From Gammaproteobacteria bacterium (lineage in GTDB: Bacteria; Pseudomonadota; Gammaproteobacteria; S012-40), in the NCBI GenBank assembly GCA_026982215.1, contig JALSHN010000385.1:1-8631 (forward strand): a stretch of 8,631 nt of DNA, read 5' to 3'. Shown here one piece after another: positions 5,639 to 8,631 of this stretch (the first letter of the stretch is position 1; each line of letters starts with the position of its first letter). The notes beneath the pieces were generated by a model. It did not search any database. It was not told the origin of the DNA and was given only the letters and a program-made list of their open reading frames with translations. The translations under genes were made by a program, and so were the position numbers.

Positions 5639-6231
5639 TCGCCCATCTGCGTGGCACGTTGGTAAGCAAGCGTCCGCCCCATCTGGTGGTGGACGTGGGT
5701 GGGGTGGGGTACGAGCTGGAAGCCCCCATGACCACGTTCTACGAGCTCCCCGCCGAGGGGGAGGGAGTCCATCTACACACCCACATGGTGGTGCGTGAGG
5801 ACGCTCATCTACTCTATGGCTTCTCCCGTCAGGCCGAGCGTGATCTGTTCCGTCGCTTGATTCGGATCACCGGGGTGGGGGGGCGGATCGCCTTGGCCCT
5901 GCTCTCCGGTATGAACGCCGAGGCCCTGGCCGAGGCCGTGCGTCAGGGTGATAGTGCCCGCCTGGTCCGCCTGCCCGGAATCGGCAAGAAGACCGCCGAA
6001 CGCCTGATCGTCGAATTGCGGGATCAACTCAAAGGTGCGGAATCGCTTCCGTCCGGGAATGCCGGACCGGTGGTGGGCATCCCCAGCGGTCCCGAGGACG
6101 AGGCCCGTGAGGCCCTGGAGGCCCTGGGCTACAAGCCCGCCGAGGTGAGCCGGATGTTGGCCCGGGTGGAGACCGACGGCCTGGGAACCGAGGAGATCAT
6201 CCGCCGGGCTCTGCAAGGGGCGGCACGCTGA
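5635..6231 (+). CDS. ruvA: Holliday junction branch migration complex subunit RuvA
   Basis: RuvA tetramers bind the four-way junction and load the RuvB motor. The 198-residue product has the N-terminal OB-fold (MIAHLRGTLVSKRPP, VVDVGGVGYELEAPMTTFYELP, residues 1-39), two helix-hairpin-helix motifs (ITGVGGRIALALLSG, 78-92, and LVRLPGIGKKTAERLIVEL, 110-128), a variable linker near 133-152 and the C-terminal domain that contacts RuvB (DEAREALEALGYKPAEV, 155-171). Length is near that of E. coli (203). The first hairpin has Gly-Gly-Arg where the family usually has Gly-Pro-Lys/Arg, and this coincides with a run of seven G. The start is GTG at 5635, in a GTGA overlap with the ruvC stop, with GGGGGTGAGG just upstream. 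Confidence 0.97.
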   Translation: MIAHLRGTLVSKRPPHLVVDVGGVGYELEAPMTTFYELPAEGEGVHLHTHMVVREDAHLLYGFSRQAERDLFRRLIRITGVGGRIALALLSGMNAEALAEAVRQGDSARLVRLPGIGKKTAERLIVELRDQLKGAESLPSGNAGPVVGIPSGPEDEAREALEALGYKPAEVSRMLARVETDGLGTEEIIRRALQGAAR

Positions 6232-7271
6232 TGGTCATCGAGACCGACCGCCTCATCGCCACCGAGGCCGCCCCGGGTGAGGCGGTGTTGGAGGGGCGGA
6301 TCCGTCCGGCCCGCCTGGATGAATACGTCGGCCAGAGCAAGGTGCGCGAGCAGGTGAGCCTGTTCGTCCAGGCCGCCCGTGGTCGTGGCGAGGCCCTGGA
6401 CCATGTGCTGCTCCATGGTCCGCCCGGTCTGGGGAAGACCACCCTGGCACACATCATCGCTCATGAGTTGGGGGTGAATCTGCGCCAGACCTCCGGGCCG
6501 GTGCTGGAACGCCCCGGCGATCTGGCGGCCCTGCTCACCAATCTGGAGCCTCGCGATGTGCTGTTCGTGGACGAGATCCACCGCCTGAGCCCGGTGGTGG
6601 AGGAGATCCTCTACCCGGCCATGGAGGACTACCAGATCGACATCGTCATCGGCGAGGGGCCCGCTGCCCGCTCAGTGAAGCTGGACATCCCCCCCTTCAC
6701 CCTGGTGGGCGCCACCACCCGTGCCGGTCTGCTCACTTCGCCGCTGCGGGATCGTTTCGGCATCAGCGCCCGGCTGGAGTATTACAGCGTGGAGGAGCTG
6801 GCCCGCATCATCCTGCGTTCGGCGGCCATCCTGGAGACCCCCATCGACGATACCGGGGCGGTGGAGATCGCCCGTCGCGCCCGAGGGACGCCGCGGATCG
6901 CCAATCGCCTGCTGCGGCGGGTGCGCGACTTCGCCCAGGTGCGCGCCGACGGTCGCATCACCGCTGAGGTGGCTGCCGAGGCCCTGGACATGTTGGACGT
7001 GGACGAGCAGGGCCTGGATCCCATGGACCGCCGTCTGTTGCGGGCGGTGGTGGAACGTTTCGACGGGGGACCGGTGGGGGTGGACAGTCTGGCGGCTGCC
7101 ATCGGTGAGGAGCGAGGCACCATCGAGGACGTCATCGAGCCCTACCTCATCCAGCAGGGTTTCCTCATGCGTACTCCCCGCGGCCGTATGGCCACCTCCC
7201 ATGCCTACCGGCTGCTGGGGCTCGCCGCCCCCGCCCGTCCCGATGACCTGTTCGCCGGGGAGGGTGAATGA
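6231..7271 (+). CDS. ruvB: Holliday junction branch migration DNA helicase RuvB
   Basis: RuvB is the AAA+ hexameric motor that pulls DNA through the RuvA-bound junction using ATP. The 346-residue product matches the family length (E. coli 336). The RIRPARLDEYVGQ lead-in (23-35) is followed by Walker A GPPGLGKT (63-70), Walker B DEIH (114-117), sensor 1 GATTR (160-164), the arginine-finger region SPLRDRFG (170-177), and sensor 2 GTPRIANR (219-226). A C-terminal winged-helix domain follows, with GGPVGVDSLAAAIGEE and EPYLIQQGF. All key residues are present. The ATG at 6231 shares one base with the ruvA TGA, and the ruvB stop overlaps ybgC by four bases, so translation of the three is probably coupled. 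No LexA-type box was seen upstream of the cluster. Confidence 0.98.
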   Translation: MVIETDRLIATEAAPGEAVLEGRIRPARLDEYVGQSKVREQVSLFVQAARGRGEALDHVLLHGPPGLGKTTLAHIIAHELGVNLRQTSGPVLERPGDLAALLTNLEPRDVLFVDEIHRLSPVVEEILYPAMEDYQIDIVIGEGPAARSVKLDIPPFTLVGATTRAGLLTSPLRDRFGISARLEYYSVEELARIILRSAAILETPIDDTGAVEIARRARGTPRIANRLLRRVRDFAQVRADGRITAEVAAEALDMLDVDEQGLDPMDRRLLRAVVERFDGGPVGVDSLAAAIGEERGTIEDVIEPYLIQQGFLMRTPRGRMATSHAYRLLGLAAPARPDDLFAGEGE

Positions 7272-7690
7272 GCCGGGATCCCCGACACCGTTACCTCTGG
7301 CCCCTGCGGGTGTATTACGAAGACACCGACGCCGGAGGCGTGGTTTATCATGCCGCCTACCTGCGTTTCATGGAGCGGGCCCGCACGGAATGGTTGCGAT
7401 CCCGCGGCGTGGAGCAGGACTGGCTGCGCGAACGCCATGGATTGGTGTTCGCGGTGACCCGGGTGGACATTCGCTACCACCGCCCGGCGCGCTTCAACCA
7501 ACTCCTGGACGTGGTTCAGGAAATCACCCGCATGAGCCGTCTGGGGCTTACCTTCCACCAGCGGGTATGTGAGCAGGGGGTGTACGAGCGTCCCTTGTGC
7601 GAGGCCGAGGTGCGCGTGGTGGCGGTGGATGCCGAGCGGATGGTCCCCCGACGTCTTCCCCTCGACCTGTACAAGGAGATCAGTGAGTGA
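7268..7690 (+). CDS. ybgC: YbgC-type acyl-CoA thioesterase of the Tol-Pal cluster
   Basis: YbgC is a hot-dog-fold thioesterase that hydrolyses acyl-CoA. It is tied to phospholipid metabolism at the inner membrane and is the usual first gene of tol-pal operons, though it is not needed for Tol function. The 140-residue product has the family signature VYYEDTDAGGVVYHAAYLRFMERARTEW broken into its key parts: catalytic Asp21 in EDTD, GGVVYH (23-28) and the long helix from YLRFMERART. Later parts FAVTRVDIRYHRPARF and CEAEVRVVAVD are typical 4HBT-type strands. Start ATG at 7268 is in an ATGA overlap with the ruvB stop, and the stop overlaps the tolQ GTG. Confidence 0.95.
   Translation: MSRDPRHRYLWPLRVYYEDTDAGGVVYHAAYLRFMERARTEWLRSRGVEQDWLRERHGLVFAVTRVDIRYHRPARFNQLLDVVQEITRMSRLGLTFHQRVCEQGVYERPLCEAEVRVVAVDAERMVPRRLPLDLYKEISE
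7674..7679 (+). promoter_or_regulatory. Shine-Dalgarno site deciding the GTG start of tolQ
   Basis: AAGGAG lies seven bases before GTG 7687, inside the last codons of ybgC. No ATG in the tolQ frame lies at a sensible distance, so this site supports the GTG start and a four-base overlap with ybgC. Confidence 0.75.
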
Positions 7691-8364
7691 ACGCCGACCT
7701 GTCCATCCTCCATCTCATTGCCGGGGCCAGTCCCTTCGTGCAGTTCGTCATGTTTCTGCTGTTGTTGGCCTCGGTGTTGGCGTGGACGGTGATTTTCGCC
7801 AAGACGCGTCAGCTCAAGAAGGCCCGTGTGGCGGCGGAGGCCTTCGAGGAACGTTTCTGGTCGGGGGCTGAACTCACCGGACTGTACAAGGAGTTGACCC
7901 AGCAGACGCTGCGTCCCGGGGAACAGGTGATGGAGGCGATGTTCGTCGCCGGGTTCAAAGAATTCGCCCGTCTCAAAAAAGACGGACTCGAGGCGGAACT
8001 GGTGGTGGAGGGGGTGCAACGCAGCATGCGGGTGGCCCTGAACCGGCAGATGGAATCCCTGGAGCAGCATCTTCCGTTTCTGGCCACCGTCGGCTCCACC
8101 AGCCCCTACATCGGCCTGTTGGGGACGGTGTGGGGGATCATGAACGCCTTCCGGGCCTTGAGCGGGGTGAAGCAGGCCACCCTGGCGATGGTGGCGCCCG
8201 GCATCGCTGAGGCCCTGGTGGCCACCGCCTTCGGGTTGTTCGCTGCCATCCCCGCGGTGATGGGCTACAACCGCTTCGTCAACGAGGTGGATCGGCTGAA
8301 CATGCGTTATCAGGGCTTTCAGGAAGAATTCCTCAACATCCTGCAACGACAGGTGCGTCGCTGA
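7687..8364 (+). CDS. tolQ: Tol-Pal system proton channel subunit TolQ
   Basis: TolQ is an inner-membrane protein of the MotA/ExbB/TolQ family. With TolR it converts the proton gradient into force on TolA, which keeps the outer membrane constricted during division. The 225-residue product (E. coli 230) has three membrane segments: about 16-38 (PFVQFVMFLLLLASVLAWTV), about 130-155 (FLATVGSTSPYIGLLGTVWG) and about 166-194 (APGIAEALVATAFGLFAAIP). A cytoplasmic loop between the first and second is rich in charged residues. The GLLGTVWGIMNAF and PGIAEALVATA motifs are the family hallmarks. The start is GTG at 7687, in a GTGA overlap with ybgC. The stop shares one base with the tolR ATG. Confidence 0.97.
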   Translation: MNADLSILHLIAGASPFVQFVMFLLLLASVLAWTVIFAKTRQLKKARVAAEAFEERFWSGAELTGLYKELTQQTLRPGEQVMEAMFVAGFKEFARLKKDGLEAELVVEGVQRSMRVALNRQMESLEQHLPFLATVGSTSPYIGLLGTVWGIMNAFRALSGVKQATLAMVAPGIAEALVATAFGLFAAIPAVMGYNRFVNEVDRLNMRYQGFQEEFLNILQRQVRR

Positions 8365-8631
8365 TGCCCACCCCCATGGAGCGCCAACGCCGCCGGCCCA
8401 TGGCCGAGATCAACGTGGTTCCCTATATCGACGTCACTTTGGTCTTGCTGGTGATCTTCATCGTCACCGCCCCCTTGCTGACCCAAGGTGTCCAGGTGGA
8501 GCTTCCCCAGGCCAGTGCCACCCCCATCACCCCCAGCGAGAATCAGGAGCCCTTGGTGGTCACCGTCGATGCCCAGGGGTTGTTCTATCTCAATGTCGGC
8601 GAGGACCCCGATCAGCCGGTGGACGAGGCCA
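8364..8631 (+). CDS. tolR: Tol-Pal system protein TolR, 3' end missing
   Basis: TolR is the ExbD/TolR-family partner of TolQ, with one membrane helix and a periplasmic domain that binds peptidoglycan. Eighty-nine codons are visible. A short basic cytoplasmic tail (MPTPMERQRRRPMAEIN) leads into the membrane helix (about 20-40, VPYIDVTLVLLVIFIVTAPLL) with the conserved proton-carrying Asp23. It continues with TQGVQVELPQA and the start of the periplasmic domain. About 50-60 residues are expected beyond the window edge, followed most likely by tolA, tolB and pal. The ATG at 8364 overlaps the tolQ TGA by one base. Confidence 0.95.
   Translation, partial: MPTPMERQRRRPMAEINVVPYIDVTLVLLVIFIVTAPLLTQGVQVELPQASATPITPSENQEPLVVTVDAQGLFYLNVGEDPDQPVDEA

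Overview
This window is a GC-rich stretch of bacterial chromosome, about two-thirds G+C by eye. It carries housekeeping genes almost edge to edge. The gene content and order point to a gammaproteobacterium: coaBC divergent from radC-rpmB-rpmG as in E. coli, and yebC-ruvC-ruvA-ruvB-ybgC-tolQ-tolR as in Pseudomonas. A high-GC non-enteric lineage fits best, and something like the purple or sulfur-oxidising Chromatiales is a guess. No phage, insertion sequence, CRISPR array, tRNA or rRNA gene was seen. No gap without a gene exceeds about 220 bases.

Left block (1-2355). The minus strand carries the first 353 codons of coaBC (coenzyme A synthesis), which runs off the left edge. A 49-base divergent gap separates it from radC (JAMM-domain protein). 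Then come rpmB and rpmG, encoding ribosomal proteins L28 and L33, both in forms without the zinc-binding CxxC pairs. A perfect A-tract/GC-stem/T-tract hairpin ends this block and can serve as a terminator on both strands.

Middle block (2356-4335). A membrane fatty acid desaturase with all three histidine boxes lies on the minus strand, convergent with rpmG. It has a good sigma-70-type promoter, a leader of about 94 bases with a strong GC-rich stem-loop, and a long helical C-terminal tail. Divergent from it is a secreted YfaZ-type outer-membrane beta-barrel protein. Both genes concern the cell envelope.

Right block (4336-8631). Seven plus-strand genes, yebC, ruvC, ruvA, ruvB, ybgC, tolQ and the first 89 codons of tolR, are packed as one likely operon. 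Nearly all junctions overlap by 1 or 4 bases, so translation is probably coupled. RuvABC migrates and cuts Holliday junctions. YbgC and TolQR belong to the Tol-Pal system, which links inner membrane, peptidoglycan and outer membrane during division; tolA, tolB and pal are expected beyond the right edge.

I found no previously undescribed system here. The points worth a second look are small: leader and stop-codon hairpins, the desaturase tail with its faint transposase-like look, a Pro-to-Gly change in a RuvA hairpin motif that sits in a G7 run, an unclear ruvC start, and the lack of a visible SOS box ahead of the ruv genes.
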